From positions 3,844,001 through 3,908,000 of the forward strand of contig NC_066338.1 of assembly GCF_022539315.1 (NCBI RefSeq): 64,000 nt of DNA. The letters run 5' to 3'. The notes beneath the pieces are model-generated. The model was not told the origin of the DNA and did no database searches. It saw only the letters and a program-made list of their open reading frames with translations. This DNA is from Serinus canaria. Its lineage: Eukaryota > Chordata > Aves > Passeriformes > Fringillidae. The position numbers and the translations under genes are program-made. Shown here in pieces: positions 50,501 to 64,000 of the stretch (positions within the stretch are counted from its first letter, which is position 1; each line of letters opens with the position of its first letter).

Positions 50501-50990
50501 TTATTTTGGCATGAGAATAGATTAGGAGAAAGGTAAGGTATGCCTAAAATTTTAAAAGGGTATAGTGAAAATTTTATTAAATGCAAATGAAATAAAACAG
50601 CTAGTAATAATTAAAAGAAAGTCTTTAGAACACTTTACAATTTTTTTTAAACTGGCAATGTAAAGAAACAAAACTAAAAATTTCCAGTTTAGTATTCCTA
50701 CAATAGTCTTTATTTTAGTTTACTTAGGGAGAGAAGTGTTTCTTTTAAGGTTATGGAGTTTTTTACAGGAAAACAAATTATTTTATTGTAGTTCCTGATT
50801 TTGTCATGGATAACAGATGTCTGGGGAACTTTGTGATTGTGAAGTTGTTTTTATTGCTACAAGCTTTTTTACAGCTTGTTGATGGGCCATGTCAACTTAG
50901 AGGGTATTCTTTTAAAAATGAATTTTTTAATGGCAAAAGTTTTATTATTTACTTTTTAGTTATTTTTATCTCTGGGAATACAGGTCTTCA
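47561..50990. other. Intergenic, no gene recognised
   Basis: Mixed sequence without a convincing coding frame. One related copy of the ~153-bp repeat lies near 49910-49990 (AATGTTAATGAGCCCTGG). A candidate AATAAA sits in GACAATAAAAGAACATCCC near 49450, possibly in an old LTR. From about 50370 the sequence becomes AT-rich. Confidence 0.5.
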
Positions 50991-51000
50991 CTTTAAGGTA

Positions 51001-51540
51001 CTGGATTGCTTTTTTTTCTGTTTAAACTTTTTATGTAAATATAGTTATTTTAACACTTGTTTGTTTTAATTTTTTATAGTTTTTTCTGTTATGAAGAAAA
51101 AGAGTTTTTTCTTTATAGTTTATACAAGGATTTTAGTTTTAAGATTCAAGTATTTTTTCTTCTTTATAATTTGGGATTTAATTTCTTTTTACTAACTTTG
51201 ATGGTTCTGTGGGATGTTTTAAGTGTTTGTATTTTGTATTTTTTTTTTAGTTGAGGGAAGATTAAAGTATTGAAAGGATTGACGCCTGACCTGCTGGTAA
51301 CTTGTGGTGGAAGTTGTGGTTGGGATGTGTTAGGATTGGTTTTATGGTTGGTTTTGGTGGTTTTCTTGCGTTTATTATTAGTTGTAGGGTTATTTTGTGT
51401 GGGTTGCAAGTTGTAGGAGTTTTTAGTTTTAATTGTGTTGGGGGGAGGGTACTTGATGGTAAGATTTTAATACCTGTGGCCAGCTTTGTTCTGGTTGGGG
51501 TTTTGTAGCCTCTTTTGTTTTCCTCTCTGAGAGTTATTGG
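51001..51540. other. Strongly C-depleted, T/G-rich stretch
   Basis: A hand count over 51001-51480 gives 30 C against 114 G, and T is the commonest base. Reading the minus strand, G is almost missing and A is abundant. No ORF of meaning. It is annotated as a composition anomaly; see findings for possible causes. Confidence 0.8.
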
Positions 51541-51625
51541 GGTTTGGTTTGGTCAGAATGGGGCCAATGATGGGGGCAGCCTGGGGAGGGGGAAGGGGCT
51601 CAGCCCACGGCAGGGCTGCTTGGTC

Positions 51626-51665
51626 TGGTTTGGTTTGGTTTGGTTTGGTTTGGTTTGGTTTGGTT
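51626..51665. repeat. (TGGTT)n microsatellite
   Basis: Eight perfect TGGTT units, with a shorter GGTTTGGTTTGG run about 85 bp upstream. It is not the vertebrate telomere unit. Confidence 0.92.
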
Positions 51666-52540
51666 GAGATGGGGGCTGGGGCCAGGGCCTGCTGCTTCTT
51701 TGTTGACTGGAAAAGAAAGAGGAGGTTCCTGGGAATTTTAGTCTTTAAAATATGTGTTTCACAGAGGCGAGTTCAGTATCTTAGTGGTTAAACAGATTGT
51801 CAGTTACACAAAAAGTTTTGTATTACTTTTTAAAATTCTTCTCATGTGAAACTACGACATTCAATCAAAAAACACTTCTCAAAGCATTGACTTGGCCCAT
51901 TCAACTTCACACACTCTAAGCCTGTTCAATGTAATGTTAATCAAAATTTGCAGGAGCACAGAAATAGAAGACACAGAGAGAGAGAAAGACAACAAAGATA
52001 CAGAGGAGCACACGCACCGGTACCAACTCCTGGATAACAGCAGTGTTCAGATGGTAATTCCAAGAGGATGCAGGGCCAAGATGTGTGCTTGCCTTGTGGT
52101 CAGCCTTCAATAGCCCTTGGTCTTCCTGGGCCCTTCCCCCAGGTGGGACTTGGGCTCATTTGGTCCCTCAGGAGCTGGGCTGGGGCTCCAGAGGTGGCTG
52201 TGGAGCATTGCCTGTGCTGTGCCAGGGACTGGCAGACACTGCTGGGCTGGGATGGAGGCTCTGGGGGGATTGGGGTTCCAGGGCAGGACAGTGCTGGGGT
52301 TCCAGGGCAGGGCAAGGCTGGACCTGGCCCTTCCTTTCCCACACACAAAATCTTTTGGTCCATCTACCTCCTCCAGACTCTCACAACAGGCAATGTTGGA
52401 GATGAAATCCCATTTCTGGCCATGGACACCTGGATGACAGGGACAGTTCTTGGAAGGAAAGCACAGAGCCCCAGTGTTTAGAAGGCAGGTGAGAGCCTCA
52501 GTAGTACACGGCCAGCCAGACTTGTCAAGAATGGCAGATT
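51666..52540. other. Intergenic, no gene recognised
   Basis: No exon or repeat family recognised with confidence. GC content rises towards the gap. Confidence 0.5.
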
Positions 52541-53040
52541 NNNNNNNNNNNNNNNNNNNNNNNNNNNNNNNNNNNNNNNNNNNNNNNNNNNNNNNNNNNN
52601 NNNNNNNNNNNNNNNNNNNNNNNNNNNNNNNNNNNNNNNNNNNNNNNNNNNNNNNNNNNNNNNNNNNNNNNNNNNNNNNNNNNNNNNNNNNNNNNNNNNN
52701 NNNNNNNNNNNNNNNNNNNNNNNNNNNNNNNNNNNNNNNNNNNNNNNNNNNNNNNNNNNNNNNNNNNNNNNNNNNNNNNNNNNNNNNNNNNNNNNNNNNN
52801 NNNNNNNNNNNNNNNNNNNNNNNNNNNNNNNNNNNNNNNNNNNNNNNNNNNNNNNNNNNNNNNNNNNNNNNNNNNNNNNNNNNNNNNNNNNNNNNNNNNN
52901 NNNNNNNNNNNNNNNNNNNNNNNNNNNNNNNNNNNNNNNNNNNNNNNNNNNNNNNNNNNNNNNNNNNNNNNNNNNNNNNNNNNNNNNNNNNNNNNNNNNN
53001 NNNNNNNNNNNNNNNNNNNNNNNNNNNNNNNNNNNNNNNN
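52541..53040. other. Assembly gap (500 N)
   Basis: Exactly 500 N just upstream of a CpG-rich promoter, a typical GC-related sequencing drop-out. Confidence 0.99.
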
Positions 53041-53560
53041 CTTCACTCCTTCCTCACTGCTTTACACATCCCTCACGGACGTGGGCCGATTGCTCGCGTG
53101 GCCAGAGCTACTTGTGGTGCCGAGAGACACATGCGGCTCTTCTCCAGAGCGTTCCTTACGAGAGCCCGGCCCTGCACGGCCACCGCTACTTCCGCCACCA
53201 CTCGGTAATGGGCAGCGCAGGAAGCGTGCCCTGCGCAGGCGCGGAGTCCCTGCGTGTGCACGGGTCTAGACTCCATTTCCCAGGGGGGTATAGGGATTGC
53301 CTGAGTCGCGGTTCGTGTGCGTCATTTCCGCCACGGTGGCGCTGACTCGTCTTTGCGGCGTTGGTGGCGGGAGAGACGGTGAGGGGCGGGAGGCCCGGAC
53401 CACCTGGAGGCCGTGTCCTCGGGCCTCGGGACGGAGCGGGGGGCGCTGGGAAGGGTCTGTAGGAAAGGGCCGCTCGTGAGCTCTGAGGGGTCAAGAAGGA
53501 CCGGCCGGTTTCTGGCGCTGGAGCGTCAGAGTCGTGGTCTTCCGTGGGCAGGGTGGGTGA
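53041..53560 (+). promoter_or_regulatory. SSR2: CpG-island promoter and noncoding exon 1 of SSR2
   Basis: Dense CpGs, several CTTCCG/TTTCCG ETS-like sites (about 53188 and 53325), and CTCCATTTCCCAG (about 53270), resembling a ZNF143-type TCCCA element. A good donor, GAGAGACG|GTGAGG, ends a candidate noncoding exon at 53378. The next plus-strand acceptor with coding continuity is at 55142, directly before the SSR2 ATG. No TATA box, as usual for housekeeping genes. The exact transcription start is not determined, and part of the island may lie in the gap. Confidence 0.75.
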
Positions 53561-53724
53561 AACCGGGCGGTTCCCTGTTGAGAGGTGTCCTTGGTCCCCT
53601 CTGGGCCCCTGGGCTTCGTGCGTGGGCAGGAGTAGCCTGGGCTGCATGCGGTGCTGTGCGGCTGCAGGAGGGCACGACTGGGGGGAAGGAAGGGGCTTCT
53701 GGCACCCGCGCTAGGACGGGCTGG

Positions 53725-54535
53725 GCAGGCGGGTCCGTGCCAAGCCCGGGAGGTTCAGCGAGGCCAAGGGCAGGTGCTGCACCTGCATTGGGGCAACCCC
53801 AAGCACAAACAGGCTGGGGAGAATGGATGGAGAGCAGGCCTGGGAAGGATGTGGGGGCATGGGACATTGACAAGAAGCTCAGCATGCCGTGGCAACGTGC
53901 ACAACGTGCACTGGGAGCCCAGAAAGCCAACGCTGTCCTGGGCTTATCCCCAACAGCGTGGGCAGCGTGTGAGAGAGGGATTCTGCCCCTCTGCTCTGCT
54001 GAGACCCTCCCCTGCAGAGCTGCCTCCAGCTCTGGGATCCCCAGCACAGGGAGGACAAGGAGCTGGTGCAGTGAGCCCAGGGAGGCCACAGAGATGATCC
54101 AGGGGCTGCAGCCCCTCTGCTCTGGACACAGGCTGGGAGAGCTGGGGGTGTTGAGTCGGGAGACCCTAGAGCCCTTTCCAGGGCCTACAGGGGCTCCAAG
54201 AGAGTTGGAGGGACTTTGGACAGAGGCCTGGAGTGACAAAAGGCAGAGTGCCAGAGGGCAGAGTTAGATGGGATATTGGGAAGAAATTGGTGCCTGTGAG
54301 GGAGGTGAGTCATTGGCACAGGTTATCCAGAGAAGCTGTGGCTGCCCCGTCCCTGGAAGCATCAAAGGCCAGGTTGGATGGGGCTTGGAACGACCTGGTC
54401 TAGTGGAAGGTGTCCTTGCCCATGACAGGGGTGTGCAGTTGGTCTTTACAGTCCTGTCCAACCCCAAGCACCCTGTGGCTGTGGAAGGCAGAGGCCCTGA
54501 TATTGAAGCAGTTTTTGCATTTAAAAGCCTCATCA
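53725..54535 (+). mobile_element. CR1 LINE fragment in SSR2 intron 1
   Basis: From GGCAGGTGCTGCACCTGCAT (ORF2 side) to a CR1 3' end with GGTTATCCAGAGAAGCTGTG and CCTGTCCAACCCCAAGCACC. Plus orientation, 5'-truncated. The same family piece appears reversed at 59930-60445. Confidence 0.85.
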
Positions 54536-54894
54536 AGTGTCCTCATTGATCACATCTGTAGTTTTCCTGTTGTCTCCTTGTCCTCTCAGCAGGGTGGCTG
54601 CAGAGGCACTGTGTTTGGATAAGTCAGACCACGTGGCCTGAACCAGGGACTTGTGCAGAGGATCCTAAAAGCCACTGGAGGGAGTTGGTGGTTCTCAGTG
54701 GCTGGAAATAGGAAAAAATAATGTTGGAAGTGAGGAGCTGTGCTTTCTAGGAACTAATTCTGTTGTGTAAGACAGTGCTGGAAAGTTGCCAGGCTTTGCA
54801 AGGGCAATTAACCATTAGTTGCTAAAACTGATGAAATTGTTAATTACCAAAGCTTTTGCTCTGGAAGTTACTAGCAGAGGCTTAGTGATCTGAA

Positions 54895-54990
54895 AGCTTT
54901 GCCTGTTATTAAGATGTGCAGGGCCAGGGCTTGGACTTGATGATCCTTTCGGGTCCCTTTCGACTCAGGATGTTCCATATTCTGTAAAAG
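54895..54990 (+). mobile_element. CR1 LINE 3' end (short)
   Basis: GGACTTGATGATCCTTTCGG then GTCCCTTTCGACTCAGGATG and TTCCATATTCTGT, a CR1 3' terminus in plus orientation. Confidence 0.85.
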
Positions 54991-55142
54991 GGAGTGGTAC
55001 TCGCCAGGGCTTTGAAAGGGGAGAAGACCGTGAAATTTTTTTCCATGGCTGCAGATCTGAGACTCTGCTGTGCCAATTCTTACATCCTCACAGGCAAGTT
55101 CAGAGATTTCAGATGAGCAATTCCATTTCTTTGTGTTTCTAG

Positions 55143-57750
<2,608 letters not shown>

Positions 57751-58142
57751 GCAGAGTCCAATGCCAGCAGCAGCCCAGAGCTCGGGAAAGGACACCCCCA
57801 AACCCCCAAGAACAGTGGCTGGGTCAGGATGGTGCCATCCCCTGCGAGGTGCTGCCTGCATCCTGCTTCAGCCCTCTGGGCAAAGGATTCGGTGGCTGCA
57901 GCAGCAGTTGTGAGGTATCCTCTGTGTTCTAATGGAGAAACAAGCAAACAAAAAAGACAACCAGAAGTCCCAAACTACCTTGTCCAGCCTCTTTGGAGGC
58001 AGAACCCCTTTTTCCTCTGCAGCTGCAGCAATCTGAGTAGGCCTGTCTGTGGGGCTCTGCCCCCTCTGCTGCCTCCAGCTCCCATCTGCCTGCTGCAGTT
58101 TTCTGAAATACGTTCCCTCTCCTGTGAAAATTTAAAATGTTT

Positions 58143-58148
58143 AATAAA
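58143..58148 (+). terminator. SSR2: SSR2 polyadenylation signal
   Basis: AATAAA 393 bases after the SSR2 stop; the 3' UTR would end near 58165. Confidence 0.75.
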
Positions 58149-58165
58149 GGACAATAGGAAACAAG

Positions 58166-58940
58166 GACCATATAGCAAAGGTTATTATGGGTGCATCTTG
58201 ACCTTGAGCCAAGAGCACACTGTCACTTCGGGGATACCCCTTAAATACATTTTCCCTTACATCAGCCTGTTGCGTATTCATAGCCCCTTAGGGATATCCA
58301 TAAACTAGTTTACATATTCCAGGAATGATTTTGCATGGCCCCTCCTTGGGTCTGCCTTTTCAGAGCATGCCTGTTTCGTGGCTGTGGTTTTGGCTCCTCT
58401 TTATCACTTCCAGTTTGGTCCCTACTCCACACTATCTTCAGATAGAGAGTGCTGATAGTTGGCAGATCTGTACAGGTGTCCTTGTCCTGTGTTCATTGGA
58501 TGTCATCCTATCCAAGGAGGCATTTTAACACAAGCAGCTATTTCACTACTATGTCTAAGCTTAATTAATAACAAATAAAAACGACATCTTTATAACAAAA
58601 TTACTTTAATATTACATATATAGAATCCATTTTAATATTTGCAAAAAGCCAATATCATATATCTATAACAGTGTCATATCTCAGGGTCACCAGGTGCTGC
58701 CTGCCCTGTGGGACAGAGATGGCTCTGGTGACACCACAGACCTGATTTGACAGGATGTCACAGCTGGTGCTTAGTCCAAAAGGAGCATTAAGGGAGGTCC
58801 CTGTTGCTGGTGTTCTCTGGGTGGCCATGATGTGTTTTGTTGAGGAGAGGACTGTGTTGTTGCTGGTTTTTTCTGTTCCGCACATGGATGAAGTGTGTTG
58901 AGGATTTTGTAATATAAAAGGAACACCATGACAGGGTGTG
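58166..58940. other. Intergenic, probable old LTR-like sequence
   Basis: No gene. AT-rich around 58550-58680. The segment at 58180-58520 looks like songbird LTR sequence from memory, but no clean TG...CA ends were found. Confidence 0.4.
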
Positions 58941-58944
58941 TTGC

Positions 58945-59030
58945 ACCTGCAATACAGGTGCAGCACCTGCCCTTGGCCTCACTGAACCTCCTGGGCTTGG
59001 CACGGACCTGCTTGCCCAGCCTCCCAAACC
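58945..59030 (-). mobile_element. CR1 LINE internal fragment
   Basis: AGGTGCAGCACCTGCCCTTG through GGCTTGGCACGGACCTGCTT matches the block at 60360-60440 in the same orientation. Confidence 0.8.
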
Positions 59031-59123
59031 TTGAGTCTTGATTCAGAGAAAATTCTAGGAGAAATATGCTCTAAAATGATTGTTTTTGTCAAAAGAGAGG
59101 GCTTCAGTAAGTCCTCTTTCTTC

Positions 59124-59785
59124 TGCCAATGAGAGAAATGGATACCAGGGGATGAAAGTGAAAAAAACCCGTATTTATTAACAGAAAATACGGAAATTAC
59201 AACAAAAAGAAAAAAAAGGGAAAAAAAATTTTGAAACTTACATCCCACGTCGCTGTGTGGCTGAGAGGCAGAGGTCGTGACTGCCCTTCTTTTTCTATGA
59301 GGACAGGGCAGAATAGTGTTCACAGAAACTGGAACCCGTTGGTTTTCTGGCGTGGGTCTTCTTGCAGCGGCTGAAGTTGGTGGATTTTGATTTCCTTTCT
59401 TGTGTCGGTTCAGCTCCTCCAAGAAGCCTCTGGTTCGCGGCGGTCCCACCGGCTCCCCCGAGCGGCCGAAAAAGAAAAAAAGCAAGCCGGAATAGTTCAG
59501 AGAAAAAAAACCAAAGCGATTCCTGGTACAGCCTCCAGGCTAGGGGAAGGGAAGGGAAAAAACCCTTCTGCTTCCCTCTAGCAGCAGAAAAACCCCAAGC
59601 CTATCCAAAAAAAAGGAACAAGGTAGTCCCGGTCCACCCGGAGCACCCAGAGAGGAGCTTGAACAGACCCCGCCCAGGAGCTCAGGGCTCCCCACATCTG
59701 GCTCCATCTTAAAGCTAGTGTTCGTTTTCTGGGCATAAAGCCGAGATAAGGGAATAAAGCGTCATCATAAAATCACCCTGTGACA
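59124..59785 (-). mobile_element. Probable ERV LTR, minus orientation
   Basis: On the minus strand it starts TGTCACAGGGTG (59785 leftward). It has AATAAA at 59179-59174 (minus) and ends CTCATTGGCA. A GC-rich, poly-A and poly-T-containing middle is typical of songbird LTRs. No target-site duplication was found, so it may continue into internal sequence to about 59035. Confidence 0.5.
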
Positions 59786-59929
59786 TGTTGCTTGCACCAC
59801 TGTGCTCTCCAAGCCAGGTTGCCTGCAGTGTGCAGTGAGAGTCAAACTCTTCAGCCAGGCTCACAACGGGGATATTTCTTCTTCCTCTTGTAGAATCAGA
59901 GTAAAGTGATAATGGAGTAACAGGGTAAC

Positions 59930-60445
59930 AGACTGTTTTTGTTTGGAAGGGACCTTATAGACTATCTAGGTCCAACCCCCTCCTACTAGACCAGGTTGTT
60001 CTAATTCTTCTCCCACTGCCAGGAATGGGGCAGCCCCAGCTTCTCTGGGCCACCTGTATCATTGCCTCACTCTCTTCACAGGGAGGAATTCCTTCCCAAT
60101 ATCTCATTTTTTGGGCCTAGCCCAGAGGTGAGGAACCTCGAACAAGGGGGTGTCTCCAGGACAGACCAGAGGCGCAGAATCCCCCTCTCACCTGCTGCCC
60201 ACACTGTTGGGGATGAGCCCAGGAGAGTGTTGGCTTTCTGGGCTGCCAGTGCATGTTTCCACAGCATGCTGAGCTTCTTGTCAACCCATGCCCCCACATC
60301 CTTCCTAGGGCTGGCCTCCATCCATTCTCTCCGAGCCTGTTTGTGTTTCGGGTTGCCCCAACACAGGTGCAGCACCTGCCCTTGTCTCACTGAACCTCCA
60401 GGGCTTGGCACAGACCCGTCTGCCCAGCCCATCCCAGCACAAGGA
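59930..60445 (-). mobile_element. CR1 LINE fragment, internally rearranged
   Basis: GGAAGGGACCTTATAGACTA and CTAGGTCCAACCCCCTCCTA give the 3' end. It then runs through CCCACACTGTTGGGGATGAG and TGCTGAGCTTCTTGTCAACC to AGGTGCAGCACCTGCCCTTG. Minus orientation, ending close to the CCT3 poly(A) site. Confidence 0.88.
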
Positions 60446-60475
60446 TTAAAGACAGAAACAGCCTGAAACAAAGTA

Positions 60476-60481
60476 TTTATT
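60476..60481 (-). terminator. CCT3: CCT3 polyadenylation signal
   Basis: TTTATT on the plus strand, i.e. AATAAA on the minus strand, 218 bases past the CCT3 stop codon. Confidence 0.75.
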
Positions 60482-60698
60482 TTGAGGTGAAGAGAATTTT
60501 CAGTCAGTAACCCTCACTCCAGAAGCAGTGCAGTGTTACCAACAGCCACTGCTTTTTCCCCATGCTCAGGGTGTTTTCCATCCCTCCCGGACTTGAAACT
60601 AACTTTTCCAGGCTCAGCCTTGAGACCAGGCCGCTGCATTGAGCTCCTCCCGTGTCAAGGTCAAGGCAGTTGGTTCTCCCCTGGGAAGACTCAACCTC

Positions 60699-63600
60699 TC
60701 ACTCCTGGGTGGCCTCTGGTGCTGCAGACTGCTTGCTTTGGTTGTCACCCTTCTTTTTGTGCCCCGAAACGATGTCGTCAATACGGAGGAGGAGGACTGC
60801 AGTCTGCAGAGAAACCCCACACCCAGGACTCAGCTAGAGCTCATGACAAAAGATAAAACCAAACCTGCCCAGCTTTCACACCACACAATCCTCAGCCTGG
60901 ATTGAAATGGTTCTTCAGCACAGGAAAGGGGAACAGTGTCTCACAGGCTTGTGGGAACACCAAGGGGCTGGTCTCCCACCACCATGGAAACAAGGACACC
61001 CTTTTTTTCTTGTTGACTGATACTGAAGGGACACAGCATCCCTTCGAGGAACAGCCTTTGATCCAACACCAGCAAGGTAATGGCAGGATCTGTAATGGGA
61101 AGGGCAGCTGAGACATGGCAGCCCCAGCCAGCCAGAGGGATAGAGCTCCCATGACCACTGATGATTCCAGCATGTTGCTGGCACGGGATTGCTCAGGCAC
61201 AGCTCTGTCTGGCACTGGCAGCAGTGAGAGCACTCTGCACCATGTGCAGGAAAAGGTGGGATGAAATATGATGAAATTCAGCTGCAGGATCAAAATGAAA
61301 GCCTGAGTCTGGGCTCCCACATCCCTCATTATCCCACCTCCAGCAACAACGAGCTCAGACACCAGCATGCCCTGCACTGGGTGTGATGCCCACCCAAACA
61401 CCCCAGCATGCAGGGAAGGATGTCTTCCTCTCCCAGATGATACCCAGAGAGGCTCTGAAGTTTCCACCTCTCCTTACCTCCACAGCTGTTTTGTAGGTCT
61501 GAAGTTTGACGGCCAAGGGCTCCCAGATCCCCAGCTCCTTCATGTCAACCAGGGCTCCAGTCTCCCCATTCACCCCCCATGTCTGGCTGCCTTCCTGAGT
61601 GTGCTTGGCCTGGAAGCAGAAAGACAGGGTGGGTGACATGGCAATTCTCCCTCTGGAGTCTCAAACTGACTACGTGTCAGACATGTTTTATGAAAAATCC
61701 TTTTGTTAGGATTTTTTCTCCTGAGAAGCTGAGAGGCCTTAGAAACGAAATGTAAACAATAATTCTCTGCTGCTGTGGAATGCAACAGATGCATCTTTGA
61801 TTGGTCTCGTAGTTGTTTTTAATTAATGACCAATCACAGTCCAGGCTCTCTCAGACTTGCTGGTCAGTCATAAGATTTTATTATCATTCCATTGCTTTTC
61901 CTTTCAAGCCTTCTGATGAAATCTTTTCTTCTATTCTTTTAGTATAGCTTTAATATAATATATATCATAAAATAATAAACCAGCCTTCTGAAACATGGAG
62001 TCTCTTCCCTCATCCTGGGACTCCTGTGAACCCCACCACAACTACAGGCTGAGGAAACTGTAACAGGTCATTAGAATATTCATGGTTTTGGAGTTTATAC
62101 GAGTAAGAGTTACTGACAGCACAACAAGGGCACTGTTCTGAACGGTGCCTGATCCCAGGAGCTGGGTGAAGTAGGAAAGGGCTGACTCTCTCCTGCTGCC
62201 CCTGCCACACACCATACCCTGAGTGACGTCAGAACACGGATTGTACTAGCGCCACAGTTCTGGATCAGTGTCCGGGGAATGACTTCCAAGGCCTGGGCCA
62301 CTGCACGGTAGGGCCACTGCTCCACGCCTGTCATGCCCTTGGACCTCTCTGTCAGTGCATGGGCAACGGCCATTTCAGTGGCTCCCCCGCCGGGCACCAG
62401 CTGCGGGTCCATGAGGACGTTGCGGCACACCTGCATGGCGTCTTGCAGGTTGCGCTCCACCTCCTGCAACAGGGACAGAAACCCAAAACTGTTGAGGTTG
62501 GAAAGCTAACATAATCAAGTCCAAACATTCCCCCAGAACTGCCAAGGTTGCCACATCCATACATTTGCTAAATCCATCCAGGGACGGTGATGCCACTATT
62601 GCCCTGGGCACCCTGTGCCAGGGCCTGACCACACTTTCCATAAAGAAATTTCCCCTAATATCCAATCTAAACCTCCCCTGGTGCAACTTGAGGCCACTTC
62701 CACTTGCCCTGTAACTTGTTTCTAGGGTGAAGAGCCCGACCCCCAGTAGGCTAGACCCTTCTGTCAGGCAGTACTAAACAGGGAGCAATAAGGTACTTGC
62801 TGAGCCCCCCCCATCTCCTCCTTGTGCTCCAGACCCTTTCTCAGCTCCACTGCCCTTCTCATTAGTAATTTCAGCACCACACCAGCTGAAAGGCCAGCCC
62901 ACAGTCTGCTGGCCATGACTCATCACAAAGGTGGCTGGCACAGGAAGTGAAGCAGCCCATGCACTCACTCACCGCTAGGATTTCCTTGCTGGCTCCCCTC
63001 AGGATGATGGTGCAAGCCTTAGGATCTTTGCAATCAGTGATGAAAGCAAAATACTCATCTCCTATTTTTTTCACTTCGAAGAGCCTGGCACCGGTTCCCA
63101 CATCCTCCTCCCGGAGCTCATCGGTGCGACTGACGATACGAGCTCCACAGGCCCTGGCACACCAAAGCACAGCATCACACTCACACATCAGAGCTAAGAG
63201 AGTGAGATCACAACAATTCTGTGTCAGGCATGGTGGGATTGAGTTCCAGACAAGAGCCAACACCTACCTGGCAATCCGGTTGTTGTCAGTCTTCCTCACC
63301 CTGCGGATGGCCGTGATGTTGGCTCTCATCAGGTAGTGCTGGGCCAGGTCTGAAACCAGGTTTGTGTAATTTCAGTAATGAACCAGCAGTATCACGTCAA
63401 ATTTATCTGTTTATCAGTTATCAATCCAGCTATTTTAATTCCAGTCCTTGAAGCAAAAGGGGTTACAGGAGAAAATCACCTAAATGTAGCTTTTTAAACC
63501 AGGCTGCAAGGCAAAATTGTAGCACAGCTCTCCAGGGATTAAGACTCAGCTTTACTCGTATTTTTGTATCTTTCCCAAATGCTGGAAGAGCAAAATATTA

Positions 63601-63944
63601 TTGTAGGAGTCCACTTTCACAAAGCAACATCAAGGATGAACTTCAATGCCCTATTTGCTGGTGTACACCAAGTTTGGGAGTTGTATTAGTTTGCTGTTGT
63701 GTTTTTTTTTTTAAGTTTCGGTTGGGTTTTTTCTAAGTTCCTGAGCAGTGCATTTAACACCATAAACCCCACTAAGATGAATTCAACACAAAAGATCACA
63801 TGTGCCATTACCAGAAACTCCTTTTTCCGTGATGACCAGATCTGGCTTGACTCTTATCAGATCCTCACACATCTGCTGAATATACTCTTCCTCCATCTGC
63901 AGGATTCGGGCAAAGTCTTCCTCCCGAGTAATTTCAATGTCAGT
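60699..63944 (-). CDS. CCT3: T-complex protein 1 subunit gamma, last six coding exons (partial)
   Basis: Minus-strand exons, 5' to 3': 63944-63812, 63349-63268, 63153-62973, 62463-62218, 61609-61478 and 60803-60699 (stop TGA at 60701-60699). Introns are GT-AG and phases agree across all five joins. They encode 292 residues, the C-terminal half of a roughly 545-residue group II chaperonin subunit. Seen in order: TDIEITREEDFARILQMEEE of the apical domain, ITEKGVS, RRVRKTDNNRIAR, the intermediate segment ITDCKDPKACTIILRG, then the equatorial domain with VPGGGATEMAVAHAL, EQWPYRAVAQALEVIPRTL, WGVNGETGALVDMKELGIWE and LLLRIDDIVSGHKKKG. CCT3 is one of eight subunits of the TRiC ring that folds actin, tubulin and other cytosolic proteins using ATP. 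Upstream exons lie beyond 64000. It converges on SSR2. No lesion seen. Confidence 0.97.
61675..62040 (+). mobile_element. Solo LTR in a CCT3 intron
   Basis: Begins TGTCAGACATGTTTTATG and ends near CCCACCACA. Internal TCTCCTGAGAAGCTGAGAGG, GGAATGCAACAGATGCATCT and GACCAATCACAGTCCAGGCT are the kind of sequence I associate with a common songbird ERVL-type LTR. AATAAA lies at 61974-61979. It is antisense to CCT3. CTAC occurs just outside both ends, a possible imperfect target-site duplication. Confidence 0.7.
62480..62725 (-). mobile_element. CR1 LINE 3' fragment in a CCT3 intron
   Basis: AGGTTGGAAAGCTAACATAA, CCATCCAGGGACGGTGATGC, GGGCACCCTGTGCCAGGGCC and TTTCCCCTAATATCCAATCT match the CR1 3' part in minus orientation, parallel to CCT3 transcription. 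Confidence 0.9.
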
Positions 63945-64000
63945 CTGTATAAAAGAGGTGTAAACAGCTTAGGTACTCATTCCAACCCTCACAATGTTAG

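Noticed and set aside
51626..51665. Interstitial telomere-like repeat
   Set aside because: The unit is TGGTT, a 5-mer, not TTAGGG.
53413..54267. 284-codon plus-strand open frame after the SSR2 promoter
   Set aside because: It spans intron 1 and the CR1 fragment; the SSR2 reading frame begins only at 55143.

Overview
The window looks like a passerine (songbird) nuclear genome segment. It carries avian CR1 fragments in both orientations, songbird-type LTRs, an olfactory receptor of the bird-expanded family 14 type, and the split genes SSR2 and CCT3. Their human orthologues map to 1q22-q23, which in my recollection corresponds to chicken chromosome 25, so a microchromosome is likely. Two runs of exactly 500 N (5983-6482 and 52541-53040) are scaffold gaps.

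Region 1 (1-33769) is one huge minisatellite. Its monomers of 30 or 33 bp share the core GGACACCAGGTCTACCCCGG. Monomer lengths are multiples of three and the consensus has stops in only one of six frames, so the long open frames here are by-products of the repeat. Two monomer classes exist, and kilobase-scale higher-order duplications overlie them.

Region 2 (33770-37551) is the 3' part of an env-less class II endogenous retrovirus: an N-truncated dUTPase, a protease, a canonical -1 frameshift site, RT, RNase H, integrase with a D-x35-E triad, a polypurine tract and a 3' LTR. No gag or 5' LTR is visible. The minisatellite runs in frame into the dUTPase, so it may have expanded inside the provirus.

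Region 3 (37552-53040) is repeat-rich. It holds an ERVL-like LTR, a satellite of about 191 bp, an alpharetrovirus-like LTR, a repeat of about 153 bp, one intact olfactory receptor ORF whose DRY motif is altered, CR1 copies, a minisatellite of about 40 bp and a strongly C-depleted stretch.

Region 4 (53041-64000) is conventional euchromatin. A CpG island begins SSR2 (plus strand, all five coding exons, 183 codons). CCT3 (minus strand, the last six exons, C-terminal 292 codons) converges on it. CR1s and LTRs fill the introns and the intergenic gap. SSR2 acts in ER translocation and CCT3 in cytosolic chaperonin folding; they are neighbours here but not a functional unit.
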